Positions 7,776 through 17,172 of a stretch of DNA of 64,000 bases are shown one piece after another. How positions within the stretch are numbered: position 1 is the first letter of the stretch; every line of letters begins with the position of its first letter. The position numbers and the translations under genes were made by a program. Source of the stretch: Paraburkholderia panacisoli. GTDB taxonomy: Bacteria > Pseudomonadota > Gammaproteobacteria > Burkholderiales > Burkholderiaceae. The notes under the pieces are model-generated. The model was given only the letters and a program-made list of their open reading frames with translations. It did not search any database and had not been told where the DNA came from. Where the stretch lies: contig NZ_VTUZ01000041.1 of NCBI RefSeq assembly GCF_008369935.1, forward strand, positions 1 through 64,000, in the 5' to 3' direction.

Positions 7776-9749
7776 TTACGATAGCGTGCGCGCGAGTTCT
7801 ACCGGTTTGGCTTCTATCTGATGCAGATCGAAAATGATGACCTCGTTGTCACCCAGCCTCAGCCACGGAGCAGGACAATACAGGCACTTTTGCGGACCGA
7901 TGTTCCAGTAGCGACCCAGATTGTGCCCGTTGACCCAGACCACACCTTTGGTCCAGTTACGCATGTCGAGATAGGTATCGCCGATTGTATCCAGCGACAG
8001 AGTCGCCTTGAAGAATAGTCCCGCCTTACGAGGGTTCGCGCAGACGGCGCGCAAGTTCGCGATAAACGCGGTATCCATCGGCAACAGGAAGACTTCCCAG
8101 CCAGTGAGCGTGTCGCTCGAGCCTCCCGCATTCTGCAGCGTGACCGGTTCGAGAATGCCTTTGCGGTCGATCATCGGGTAGCCATAGTTGATACGCCCCA
8201 TGCCCTCGACGAGGATCTCCAATGATACGTCGCTGTCCGGCGACGACGACACGAGCGGAACCGTAAGCGGCGCGTGGTGCATGACATTCAGTGGCTGCGC
8301 GCGATGCTCCGGCATGAAAGCTCTGGACACACCGCCTACGTATTGCTCGCCGACGAAAACGGTCGCGTAATCGTGAACATCCTTGATATCCAGCACACCA
8401 CCGCGGTAGCCCTGCAGTGTCTTGCGATACAGCGCGAAACCAAACGCCTGGCCATACATCTCGAATGGCTGTGGGTCGACGGTTTGTACGGCCGGGAGCG
8501 CGGCAGGCAGGTTGTCCCAAACGGACGCGTAAAGTTCCGGCATCAAGGCATGGCGTCCTTTGCGGCTGATCGTCGGAACGGGTTTGGGTATATCAGGAAG
8601 CGGTGTCGAGAGATAGCGGGCTATGACGCCGCGGTACTTCATGTACTTCGACGTCGCCACGCCTTGCTCGCTGATGGGTGCCGCGTAATCGTAGCTGGTA
8701 ATGTCGGGTTGATATTCGCCTGAATCGGCATCCACATTTGCGCCGGCATAGAAGCCGAAGCTGGTGCCGCCGTGAATGACATAGAGGTTGAACGACAGCT
8801 TCCGTTGCATGAACGCGTCCAGCGTGCCGGAAATATCTGCGGCCGTACCGTTGAAAGTCTCGTCGCCCCAATGGGTGAGCCAGCCTGGATACACTTCACC
8901 GGCCATCGCCGGAACGGCCGGAAATTCCTGACGGACGGCCGCGATTTGCTGCGCATCGCCATTGCTCAATGCAATCGCGCCGCCGGTGACGTTCGTGCGA
9001 TTCTGCTCAAGCTGCCTGATGCCATCTTCGGTATAGAACGGCCCCTGCACTCCTTCCTGAAGCCAGAGCTGCCGTATCTCTTCGAGGTAAGCCGGGTTGC
9101 TGGCGTATGAGCCGAATTCATTCTCGATCTGAATCATCAGGATCGGTCCACCGCGAATCACCAACAGTGGTTCGATGCGCGGGCTCAGCTCCCTGATGTA
9201 ACGAGCTACCGCCGACATGTAGCGAGGATCGTGAGCGGAGTCGGTCCTGAGCTGGATGTCCGGGTAACTCAACAGGTACGACGGAATGCCGCCCAGATCC
9301 CATTCGCCGCAAATATAGGGACCCGGCCGCAGCAACACCCACATCCCCTCCTGCTGACACAGTCGAATGAATGCTTCGATGTCGCGGTTCCCTGTGCGGA
9401 AATTGAAAATGCCTGGACTCGTTTCGTGGTAATTCCACATGACGTAGAGGGCGATGCAGTTCATCCCCATCGCCTTGGCCATCAGGATGCGATGCTGCCA
9501 GTAGCCGGCGGGGATGCGGGCGGGATGCATCTCTGCGCTGCGGATCTGGAAAGGCTCGCCGTCGAGCAGGAAGCTTTCGCCGTCCTGGCTGAAAGAAAAG
9601 GTATGTGTGCCTTTCCCTGTTGAGGCTGGGATGTCGACCGCGTGAGGTCCAGTAAGGCCGCTGTTCGGGTCGTTGCCGCCATCGCGTGCCGCCCCCACTG
9701 GCAGGAGCGCGGTGAATGACGAGGATTCTCTTGTGTCCATTGATTGCAT
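7776..9749 (-). CDS. Beta-galactosidase, glycoside hydrolase family 35
   Basis: This 657-residue protein is a clear GH35 enzyme, a retaining exo-beta-galactosidase. The barrel runs from about residue 55 to 380 with RSAEMHPARIP, the substrate-binding GPYICGEWDLGG, the family signature GGPILMIQIENEFGS (acid/base Glu211) and the nucleophile motif MAGEVYPGWLTHWG (Glu285). C-terminal jelly-roll domains end in WTKGVVWVNGHNLGRYWNIGPQ, typical of the family. The start at 9749 is chosen because GAGGGA lies five bases upstream; a longer frame to 9806 lacks this. No convincing signal peptide follows either start. It converges with the GH-D-like gene. Confidence 0.92.
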   Translation of the reverse strand: MQSMDTRESSSFTALLPVGAARDGGNDPNSGLTGPHAVDIPASTGKGTHTFSFSQDGESFLLDGEPFQIRSAEMHPARIPAGYWQHRILMAKAMGMNCIALYVMWNYHETSPGIFNFRTGNRDIEAFIRLCQQEGMWVLLRPGPYICGEWDLGGIPSYLLSYPDIQLRTDSAHDPRYMSAVARYIRELSPRIEPLLVIRGGPILMIQIENEFGSYASNPAYLEEIRQLWLQEGVQGPFYTEDGIRQLEQNRTNVTGGAIALSNGDAQQIAAVRQEFPAVPAMAGEVYPGWLTHWGDETFNGTAADISGTLDAFMQRKLSFNLYVIHGGTSFGFYAGANVDADSGEYQPDITSYDYAAPISEQGVATSKYMKYRGVIARYLSTPLPDIPKPVPTISRKGRHALMPELYASVWDNLPAALPAVQTVDPQPFEMYGQAFGFALYRKTLQGYRGGVLDIKDVHDYATVFVGEQYVGGVSRAFMPEHRAQPLNVMHHAPLTVPLVSSSPDSDVSLEILVEGMGRINYGYPMIDRKGILEPVTLQNAGGSSDTLTGWEVFLLPMDTAFIANLRAVCANPRKAGLFFKATLSLDTIGDTYLDMRNWTKGVVWVNGHNLGRYWNIGPQKCLYCPAPWLRLGDNEVIIFDLHQIEAKPVELARTLS

Positions 9750-10218
9750 GTCCCTCGATGCTACCGGGAAGTGGTGCAGCGGAATACACGGACGACGACG
9801 GAGCACGGACCGCCCGCGGTGGCCTGTTAGTGATGTCCGGATGCGACGTCCCCTACTCTGCGAAGACTCTCGTGCGGCCTTCGATCACGGAGTCACTAGA
9901 CATTGGAACGTCGAGGCCATAGATACCATGAGCGTTTGCGGGTCCGTCATGTTGTCGGGGCGGATTCGACTGTACAAGATAATGTTTGGATTCGCCACGG
10001 CAGCTTCGAGCGACATGCATGAGGCATCAGGCGGCCCAACAGGAGACGGTCGAGCTTCACTTAAGACTGCAATTCACGTCCGTATGCAAAGTCGCAGTGC
10101 GGCTTGTAAAGGCGCAATGGGTTGCATATGTTCATACGTGGGTCACCGATCACGAATTTGAAATCTGGCTGACCGATCATTCACGTGGATGATCGCTACA
10201 TTCTGGAGAACATCAGTC
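9750..10218. other. Divergent intergenic stretch between GH35 and beta-propeller genes
   Basis: No supported gene. It must hold the promoters of both flanking genes, but no clear operator palindrome was found by eye. Confidence 0.5.
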
Positions 10219-12150
10219 ATGGTCGAGAAAAAACGGATTCATGCTGTGCTCCTCTTCGCAGCGATCGCCACGATCGCACCGGCGTGTCAGTCGGAAAACA
10301 CCACCGACTGGCTGGCGAACACCTATGGCACCCTCGCCGCCCACGTGGGTAACACCGCGCGTTCCATGTGGGTCGCGCCCGAAGGCGTCATCTATACGGC
10401 CTCCATGTGGGACGAGTACGAGGGTGGGGTCGCTATCTATCAGGCCAACAAGAGCCTCGGCTCGATCGGCGCGCACGGCGAGTTTCAGGGCGGCGCGATC
10501 ACGGGCAACGCAACGTCGATCTTCGTGGCACTGCAGCCCGGCGGGACGTACGGAAGCGGTGCAGTGGGACGATACAACCGCACCACCAAGACTCGCGATC
10601 TTTTGCTTCAGGTCAGTGCGTTTAACAACCTGCCGCGGTTCGACGTCGTCACTGGACTGGCCACGGCGGCCTCGCTCCTCTACGCGAGCGACTTCTATGG
10701 CAATCGCGTCCGGATCTTCACTACCGATGGTGTCTGGAAGCGGGACATCAACGTCACGGGCCCGGGCGCCCTCGCACTGGATGGCGCAGGCAACGTCTGG
10801 GTCGCACAGAAGGGTGAGGGCTCGATCGTCGAGTTCAGTCCAACCGGCGCGCTGTTGAACACCATCCGGATGCCGGGCGGGTCGCAGCCATCGGCGCTCT
10901 ATTTCGATGCGTCATCGGGGCAGCTCATGGTTGGGGACGAAGGCCCCGACATGAACATCAAGCGCTACAAGCTCTCGGGCACACCGGCGCTGGCCGGTAC
11001 ATTCGGCATTCAGGGCGGTTATCTCGACACCACGACCGGAATCAAAGGACAGGTTGGAGACAAGCGCTTCACCCGCGTCACAGGCATCGGCAAGGACACC
11101 GCAGGCAACCTCTATGTGCTCAACAACCCGTGGGGCGGAAGCTGGGACCTCGGCCGCGACGGCGGCACCGACATTCACTCTTACAACAGTTCTGGTCGCC
11201 TGCAATGGAAGCTTCAGTCTCTCAACTTTGAGGGGATCGCCGCTCCGGACCCGGGTACCGACGGCGTCTACTTCTATGGAGGCACCCACATCTACACCGG
11301 CATCGCTGGGGGAACCTTCGTAGCGAACACTGTCGATCCGATCGACTATCCATCCGATCCACGCATCAACATCAACGATCGCTCACGGGACGAGCACTTC
11401 GGTCAACTTGCCACCGTCGGCGCAAACCGGATCCTCGTGGCGTCCGGCCAGAATCCCGATACCTACTACTTCTTCCACTTCAATGCCGCGAATGGCTACA
11501 TCGCAATACCGGACGCCACGCTTCCCGGTGCGGCGTTCAAGACGACCGCATCGGTCAGGGACGGATTCTGCATCGACAGCAAGGGGGGCGTGTGGGCCGG
11601 CCTGGACAAGACTGGTTACATCTACCACTATCCGCTGATCGGCTTCGACGCCAGCGGCAAGCCAACATGGGGATCCGGTATCCCCATTCGCATTCCCGAG
11701 AGCATCAAGCCGTTGACGCGCATCGTCTACCTCGCGGACAGCGACACCATGATTCTCGGACGGGGCATTGTTGGGAGTACGGACTGGACGTCGATAGGCA
11801 CGCGGATCGAGGTATATCACGGCTGGAGCGCGGGCAACACCACGGCACCCAATCCGGTGATGAACCTCACCCATGCCGGCGCCAAGTCGATTGACGCGGC
11901 CGGCAGCTATCTATTCGTCGGCTACTGGTTCGGCAGCGGGCAAGCTTTGCCGAACATCGACGCCTTCAATCTCGCTACAGGCAACCTCGACGCAACGCTG
12001 GTCAACACCAGTACAGGTACCGTCGACGCCAGCAGCGCCATCGATTCGATGTACGGCATCAGGGCATACCTTCGATCGACGGGCGAGTACGTGGTCACGA
12101 AGAACAACGTCAAGGGTTCCAGCATCACCGTTTATCGCTGGACGCCCTGA
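10219..12150 (+). CDS. Exported beta-propeller (NHL/SMP-30-like) protein
   Basis: A 643-residue protein with an export signal (VEKKRIHAVLLFAAIATIAP, then ACQS). The cysteine right after the hydrophobic core could be lipidated, but the lipobox is poor. The rest is built of ~45-60 residue units carrying blade motifs such as GALALDGAGNVWVA, GIGKDTAGNLYVLN and DGFCIDSKGGVWAG, as in NHL or six/seven-blade propellers. Such proteins bind or act on sugars, lactones or partner proteins in the periplasm. The start is the ATG at 10219, which has GGAGAA about 9 bases upstream. Lying beside GH35, it may assist glycan use; this is inference. Confidence 0.65.
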   Translation: MVEKKRIHAVLLFAAIATIAPACQSENTTDWLANTYGTLAAHVGNTARSMWVAPEGVIYTASMWDEYEGGVAIYQANKSLGSIGAHGEFQGGAITGNATSIFVALQPGGTYGSGAVGRYNRTTKTRDLLLQVSAFNNLPRFDVVTGLATAASLLYASDFYGNRVRIFTTDGVWKRDINVTGPGALALDGAGNVWVAQKGEGSIVEFSPTGALLNTIRMPGGSQPSALYFDASSGQLMVGDEGPDMNIKRYKLSGTPALAGTFGIQGGYLDTTTGIKGQVGDKRFTRVTGIGKDTAGNLYVLNNPWGGSWDLGRDGGTDIHSYNSSGRLQWKLQSLNFEGIAAPDPGTDGVYFYGGTHIYTGIAGGTFVANTVDPIDYPSDPRININDRSRDEHFGQLATVGANRILVASGQNPDTYYFFHFNAANGYIAIPDATLPGAAFKTTASVRDGFCIDSKGGVWAGLDKTGYIYHYPLIGFDASGKPTWGSGIPIRIPESIKPLTRIVYLADSDTMILGRGIVGSTDWTSIGTRIEVYHGWSAGNTTAPNPVMNLTHAGAKSIDAAGSYLFVGYWFGSGQALPNIDAFNLATGNLDATLVNTSTGTVDASSAIDSMYGIRAYLRSTGEYVVTKNNVKGSSITVYRWTP

Positions 12151-12375
12151 TCGTGCGTTTCGTCAGTGAGAGAGGCCTGGTTATACCCCTTTATGCGCTG
12201 CGGAGCATACTCACGAGTGAACGGCTGCGTTGGGGAAAGTCAACTGGCCGCTGGGGGGCGACCTACGACGCCCATCATCTGGCTGAGTGCGACTGACAAT
12301 CGGACAACGTCCGGCGTCCCGGCGAGGGCAGGACACGTATTCGCGCGGCACGAGGGCACCACGTCGGGCTGTTCC

Positions 12376-13275
12376 TCATGAGGATCGTGTAGTGAACGGT
12401 GCCAGGAGTTCTTCCGCTCTCGAGAGAAAGAGCTTCAGGACTGGAGAGGTGTTCGACCTGCTGTAGCCAATGACGAGATCAACCGTGGGTGCATCGCCTT
12501 CGAGGGGCCGGCTGACGACCGACCACGGCAGCAGATTGTTCGCGTACTCCGGCATCAACGCCAGCCCACGCGTGGACGCCACGAGCGACATCGCCATCGC
12601 GAGATTGTCGACGCCGTGGTCGGGCGTGATATCGACCCCGCTCTGTTGCAGATACCGCTCGATCACGTCGTGCAGCACCCTCGCCTTGTTCGACGCCATG
12701 ATGAACGTCTCGCCCACGAGATCCTCCGGGCGGATTGCTGTTCGTGCGGTCAGCCGGTGGTCGCTCGGCATCAGCACAATGAGCCTCTCCCTGCTGACGA
12801 CGCGATAGTCGAGATCGAATCCCGGTTCGGCCCGCAGAAACGCGAGGTCGAGTCGGCCACGCGCTAGCGCATCGGCGAGGTCCGGCGAATAGCTGCTCGA
12901 TACGGTGACGTCGATATTCGGCAACTCATCGCGCAGAACCTGCATCGCGCGCGGCAGCCAGGTTATTTCCTCGCCGGTCTGAAAGCCGAGCGCGAAGGCC
13001 TGTTTCGCCGGCTGCGCGGCGCGGCGCGCTGCCTCGGTCGCGGCGTCGACCTGCGCGAGCGCCAACCGCGCATGGTCGAGGAAAGCCTTGCCCGATGCAG
13101 TCAGTTCGACGCCGCGCGCACTGCGGCTGAACAGTTCCGCGCGGACCTCGTCTTCCAGATCGCGAATCTGTCGGCTAAGAGAGGGCTGCGACGTGTGCAG
13201 ACGCTGTTCGGCCGCAACCGTGAGGCTGCCCGTCTCCGCGACGGCAACGAAATACCGCAGATGTCGAAGTTCCAT
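12376..13275 (-). CDS. LysR-family transcriptional regulator
   Basis: A 299-residue LysR protein beginning MELRHLRYFVAVAETGS, with the winged helix-turn-helix across residues ~1-60 (LHTSQPSLSRQIRDLEDEV) and a periplasmic-binding-protein-like effector domain from ~90. It resembles the subgroup whose DNA-binding half starts MELRHLRYF, which includes aromatic-catabolism regulators. It is divergent from the SDR-SDR-GST-DUF427-SDR cluster, and a dyad with T-N11-A spacing lies 20 bases from its start codon, consistent with autoregulation and control of that cluster. Confidence 0.9.
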   Translation of the reverse strand: MELRHLRYFVAVAETGSLTVAAEQRLHTSQPSLSRQIRDLEDEVRAELFSRSARGVELTASGKAFLDHARLALAQVDAATEAARRAAQPAKQAFALGFQTGEEITWLPRAMQVLRDELPNIDVTVSSSYSPDLADALARGRLDLAFLRAEPGFDLDYRVVSRERLIVLMPSDHRLTARTAIRPEDLVGETFIMASNKARVLHDVIERYLQQSGVDITPDHGVDNLAMAMSLVASTRGLALMPEYANNLLPWSVVSRPLEGDAPTVDLVIGYSRSNTSPVLKLFLSRAEELLAPFTTRSS

Positions 13276-13294
13276 ATGCTCCTCGCTCGCATCC

Positions 13295-13311
13295 TATGCC
13301 TCATAGGCATA
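13295..13311. promoter_or_regulatory. LysR-type operator (T-N11-A dyad)
   Basis: TATGCCT-CAT-AGGCATA is a perfect 7-base inverted repeat and contains T-N11-A (T at 13297, A at 13309), the core of LysR recognition sites. It sits between the LysR start (13275) and the first SDR (13459), as expected for the regulator's own box. Confidence 0.65.
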
Positions 13312-13458
13312 CCCACCAGCCTACAAAGTCTTTTTGCTTTTCGCAATCGACCACTAGATTAGCAATCAGGCAGCGACGTAGCGTCTACCAGCAAACCCCG
13401 GCGGACTGATAGCCGCCTTCGCCCCATACCTCTCATCTATATCGTTGGAGATTCTGAA

Positions 13459-14205
13459 ATGGACCGCCCAGTTGTTGTGATTACCGGTGCGCTGACGGGC
13501 ATCGGCCGTGCCACGGCGCTCGCCTTCGCGCACAGCGGCGCGCATCTCGTCATTTCCGGCCGCCGTGAAGCCGAAGGCAAAGGGCTCGAAGCCGAACTTC
13601 GCGAACTCGGCGCAGATGCCGTCTTTGTCCGCGCCGACGTCCGTCACGACGATGAGGTTCGTGGCCTCATCGATCAGGCCGTCGCCCGCTTTGGCCGCAT
13701 CGACGTGGCCGTCAACAATGCCGGCACGGAGGGCCAACCTGGTGCGGTCGTCAACCAGAGTGCGGAAAGCTACGCCGCGACCTTTGATACCAACGTGCTC
13801 GGCACGCTGCTCAGCATGAAGCACGAACTGCGCGTAATGCAGGCACAGAAGCGCGGCAGCATCGTCAATGTGTCGTCGACGTACGGCCACGAAGGCGCGG
13901 CTTACGCGTCGGTCTACGCCGGCAGCAAACACGCGGTCGAAGGCATGACGAAGTCCGCCGCGCTCGAAGTCGCCGCGTCAGGCGTACGCGTCAACGCGGT
14001 CGCGCCGGGACCGACCGACACCGGGATGCTCGACCGCTTCACCGGCGCAGCCGAGCGCAAGGCGGCGCTTGTGTCAACGGTGCCGCTGGGCCGCATCGGG
14101 CAGCCTGACGATATCGCCCGCGCGATCCTGTTTCTCGCATCGGATGCGGCGTCGTTCGTGACGGGCCAGATCGTCACCGTCGACGGCGGCAAGACGGCGG
14201 GCTGA
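13459..14205 (+). CDS. SDR-family oxidoreductase (first of cluster)
   Basis: A 248-residue classical SDR with TGALTGIG in the cofactor loop, SGRREAEG after the second strand (Arg pair favours NADP(H)), VNNAGTEG, catalytic Ser in VSSTYGHEG, YAGSK and a C-terminal VTVDGGKTAG. The ribosome site GGAG lies ~11 bases before the ATG. It is the first gene rightward from the LysR regulator and probably carries the cluster promoter. Substrate unknown; 3-oxoacyl-ACP reductase-like enzymes of this kind act on small ketones or aldehydes. Confidence 0.88.
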   Translation: MDRPVVVITGALTGIGRATALAFAHSGAHLVISGRREAEGKGLEAELRELGADAVFVRADVRHDDEVRGLIDQAVARFGRIDVAVNNAGTEGQPGAVVNQSAESYAATFDTNVLGTLLSMKHELRVMQAQKRGSIVNVSSTYGHEGAAYASVYAGSKHAVEGMTKSAALEVAASGVRVNAVAPGPTDTGMLDRFTGAAERKAALVSTVPLGRIGQPDDIARAILFLASDAASFVTGQIVTVDGGKTAG

Positions 14206-14236
14206 TGCCGCACCCACAGCGATCAGGAGAACCGCC

Positions 14237-14983
14237 ATGACTGACCTCGCCGGAAAGACTGCCCTCGTCACGGGCGCCTCACGCGGCATCGGCCGCGCCA
14301 GTGCACTCGCACTCGCGAAAGCAGGCGCACAGGTGCTCGTTCACTACAGCAGCGGGGAAAAGGCGGCGGATGCTGTGGTCGCCGAAATCCGTGCGGCTGG
14401 CGGCAACGCCCAGAAAATCGCCGCGGATCTGCGCGACGCAGACGGCCCGCATACGCTCGCAAAACGCGTACGCGCTGTGGTCGGCCATCGTCTGGACATT
14501 CTGGTGGCGAACGCCGGCATTTCAAAGGCCGCAAGCATCGAGGAAACGACCGTCGACGATTTCGACGACCTGTTCGCCGTGAATGTGCGTGCGCCTTATT
14601 TCCTCGTGCAGCAGTTACTGCCCGTGATGTGCAAAGGCAGCAGCGTAGTCCTCCTCTCGTCGCTCGCGGCGCATGCCGCGGTCGGCGAGTTCCCCGCGTA
14701 CGCGGCTACCAAGGGAGCGGTCAATACACTCGTCAAGCATTTCGCTTCGGCACTTGGTGAACGCGAGATTCGCGTGAATGCAGTTGCGCCTGGCGTCGTC
14801 GAAACCGACATGTCGAACTTCACCAGGACCGACGCGGGACGCGAGGTCGCACTCGGCATGCAGGCGTTAAAGCGCGTCGCGCAACCTGATGACATCGGCG
14901 CAGCGGTTGCGTTTCTCGCCTCGGACGCAGCGCGCTGGATTACCGGTGAAACGCTGCGTGTCGACGGCGGCTCGAAACTCTAG
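14237..14983 (+). CDS. SDR-family oxidoreductase (second of cluster)
   Basis: A 248-residue SDR with TGASRGIG, a HYSSGEKAAD loop, VANAGIS, catalytic YAATKGA and LRVDGGSKL at the end. It starts 31 bases after the first SDR, with AGGAGA before the ATG, so the two are co-transcribed. The two paralogues are clearly diverged and are not a recent duplication. Confidence 0.88.
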   Translation: MTDLAGKTALVTGASRGIGRASALALAKAGAQVLVHYSSGEKAADAVVAEIRAAGGNAQKIAADLRDADGPHTLAKRVRAVVGHRLDILVANAGISKAASIEETTVDDFDDLFAVNVRAPYFLVQQLLPVMCKGSSVVLLSSLAAHAAVGEFPAYAATKGAVNTLVKHFASALGEREIRVNAVAPGVVETDMSNFTRTDAGREVALGMQALKRVAQPDDIGAAVAFLASDAARWITGETLRVDGGSKL

Positions 14984-15076
14984 CCCAACCCGATTCGCGC
15001 CCGTTTCCAGTGTCTTCGATAAGCCCGATTAATCAGATATCCATACTTATCCAAAACATCCGAGAGGACGATTCAA

Positions 15077-15724
15077 ATGACAACCGCTACACCCATACTG
15101 TACGAATCGAAGGGCTCTCCGAACGCACGCCGTGTGCGCATCTTCATCGCGGAGAAGGGAATCGACATCCCGACGAAGCCTGTCGACCTGGGCGCGAAAG
15201 AACAGTTTTCCGATGCCTACCGCGCAATCAACCCGCGCAGCCAGGTGCCGGCGTTGGCCCTCGCCGACGGCCCCGTCATCGCAGAAGTGCTCGCCATCTG
15301 GCGTTATCTGGAAGAAGCGTATCCGCAGACCCCATTGCTCGGCAGCACGGCAAAGTCGAAGGCCCTCGTCACGATGTGGGAACGCCGCGCAGAACTGGAC
15401 GGCTTCGCGCCGGTCATGGAAGGCGTGCGTAACGCGGTCGCGGGCCTGAAAGGCCGTGCGCTGTCAGGTCCGCATGCCTATGAGCAGATTCCCGAACTGA
15501 TCGCGCGAAGCAAACAGCGCGTAGCCGACTTCTTCGCCGACTTCAACGAGCGGCTCGAGACAGTCCGGTTCGTCGCCGGCGATGATTTTTCCGCGGCGGA
15601 CATCACGACGCTCGTGACGGCCGACTTCGCCGCCAACGCGCTGACGATGCCGATTCCAGTCGAACACACCGCGTTTCAGCGATGGTACGACGAGGTATCT
15701 GCCCGGCCGAGCGCCGCCGCATAA
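15077..15724 (+). CDS. Glutathione S-transferase family protein
   Basis: This 215-residue protein has the thioredoxin-like N-terminal domain (YESKGSPNARRVRIF, then NPRSQVPALAL with the cis-Pro, and AEVLAIWRYLEE holding the Glu/Ser pair that binds the gamma-glutamyl group) and an all-helical C-terminal domain with FSAADITTLV. It conjugates or reduces electrophiles with glutathione in the cytosol. It follows the SDR pair by 93 bases with GAGAGGA before the ATG, which suggests the cluster handles a reactive carbonyl or quinone compound. Confidence 0.9.
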   Translation: MTTATPILYESKGSPNARRVRIFIAEKGIDIPTKPVDLGAKEQFSDAYRAINPRSQVPALALADGPVIAEVLAIWRYLEEAYPQTPLLGSTAKSKALVTMWERRAELDGFAPVMEGVRNAVAGLKGRALSGPHAYEQIPELIARSKQRVADFFADFNERLETVRFVAGDDFSAADITTLVTADFAANALTMPIPVEHTAFQRWYDEVSARPSAAA

Positions 15725-15793
15725 CGCACTACACCGGCGCTGACTGGCTGGCAGAAACGAACGCCCCTGAAGCGCCAACTCAAGGAGAAACCC

Positions 15794-16207
15794 ATGGTCA
15801 GCAACACCACTCCCCTCGCCCGGCCAGTGAAGGTTCCGGGCAAGGACCATCCGATCACCATCGAACGCAATCCGTCACGGGTGGTGGTCACGGTGGCCGG
15901 AAAAGTCATCGTCGATACGCAGGATGCGTTGACGTTGCGCGAGGCCCATTACCCGGCAGTCGTCTACGTCCCGCGAAAGGATATCGACATGACGTTGCTC
16001 GAGCGCACCGACCACGCGACCTATTGCCCATATAAGGGCGATTGCGCGTACTTCTCGATTCCGGCTGGCGGCGAGCGCGCGGTCAACGCCGCCTGGACCT
16101 ACGAGAACCCGTACGAGACCGTCGCACGGATCCGCAATCACCTCGCGTTCTATGCGGACCGCGTGGATGCGATCGACGAGCGGCCGGCCGCTTCGACCGA
16201 CAATTGA
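15794..16207 (+). CDS. DUF427 domain protein
   Basis: A 137-residue single-domain protein of the DUF427 family, recognised by VYVPRKDIDM, the hallmark TYCPYKGDCAYFS (two cysteines, Tyr and Lys) and WTYENPYE. The fold is a small beta barrel and the biochemical role is not established. AAGGAGA lies just before the ATG and the gene follows the GST by 69 bases. Members are often found beside SDR and GST genes, as here. Confidence 0.88.
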   Translation: MVSNTTPLARPVKVPGKDHPITIERNPSRVVVTVAGKVIVDTQDALTLREAHYPAVVYVPRKDIDMTLLERTDHATYCPYKGDCAYFSIPAGGERAVNAAWTYENPYETVARIRNHLAFYADRVDAIDERPAASTDN

Positions 16208-16264
16208 GCGCCCGCAGTCGCTCACCATCGTACGCACGACGCTCGACCTTTCACGGAGATTGAC

Positions 16265-16339
16265 ATGATTGTCACCAGGCCCGAACAGCACAAGGCCCTC
16301 AGCCAGAGGGCACGAACCGTTGCCCGTACGCGCCAATAG
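16265..16339 (+). CDS. 24-codon open frame with its own ribosome site; probable truncated gene start
   Basis: CGGAG stands 6-7 bases upstream of an ATG followed by 24 codons (MIVTRPEQHKALSQRARTVA and four more) and TAG. It is too short to assign. It reads like the preserved 5' end of a gene whose body was deleted, or a small leader peptide before the last SDR of the cluster. Confidence 0.25.
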   Translation: MIVTRPEQHKALSQRARTVARTRQ

Positions 16340-16431
16340 CGCTTTGGAAAATGGTTCGGACAGCGACAACAGTCAATCATTAACTGGATTAGTGACGCGG
16401 TGAACCGCTCACGGAAACCTTAGGAAATCAC

Positions 16432-17172
16432 ATGTCGAAGTTAGCTCAAAAAGTGGCACTCGTTACCGGCGGTTCACGCGGCATCGGTGCGGCAATCGCG
16501 AAGCGTCTCGCCGCGGATGGAGCGCGGGTGGCCATTACCTATGCGAAGGACGTCAGCGCGGCTTCGGCCGTAGTCAAAGAGATTGAACTCAATGGCGGAA
16601 AGGCTATCGCGATCCAGGCGGACGCTACTGACGTCAAAGCTGTCGAGGCGGCGGTCGAAAAAACTTTTGCGACCTTCGGCCGGCTGGATGTGCTGGTGAA
16701 CAATGCCGGCACGGCCATTCCGAAACCGTTCGAAGACACGACACTGGAGGAGATGGATCGAGTGATCGACATCAACATCCGCGGCGTGTTCGCGACCACC
16801 AAGGCTGCGTTGAAACACCTGGGTGATGGTGGCCGCATCATCATGATCGGTTCGGCGGTGGGCGAGCGAGCCATTGCGCCCGGGCTGGTGCCCTACGCGG
16901 CCACGAAGGCAGCCGTCAGGATGTTCACTCAGGCACTGTCTCGAGAGTTGGGAGGTCGGGGCATCACGGTTAACAACGTCCAGCCGGGTCCGATCGATAC
17001 AGACCTGAATCCCGCCTCAGGCGATTGGGCGGTGCCGCAGAAGGCGGCCACAGTCCTCGGTCGCTATGGGCGCGTTGAGGAGATCGCCGCCATGGTGGCT
17101 TTCGTCGCCGGCCCGGAGGCCTCTTACATTTCCGGCGCGAATCTTACGGTGGATGGTGGGATGAATGCCTGA
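16432..17172 (+). CDS. SDR-family oxidoreductase (third of cluster)
   Basis: A 246-residue classical SDR of the 3-oxoacyl-ACP reductase-like type, with TGGSRGIG, TYAKDVSAA, VNNAGTAIP, catalytic YAATKAA and a C-terminal LTVDGGMNA. AGGAAA precedes the ATG. The 224-base gap after DUF427, which holds only the 24-codon frame, may contain a separate promoter. Substrate unknown. Confidence 0.88.
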   Translation: MSKLAQKVALVTGGSRGIGAAIAKRLAADGARVAITYAKDVSAASAVVKEIELNGGKAIAIQADATDVKAVEAAVEKTFATFGRLDVLVNNAGTAIPKPFEDTTLEEMDRVIDINIRGVFATTKAALKHLGDGGRIIMIGSAVGERAIAPGLVPYAATKAAVRMFTQALSRELGGRGITVNNVQPGPIDTDLNPASGDWAVPQKAATVLGRYGRVEEIAAMVAFVAGPEASYISGANLTVDGGMNA

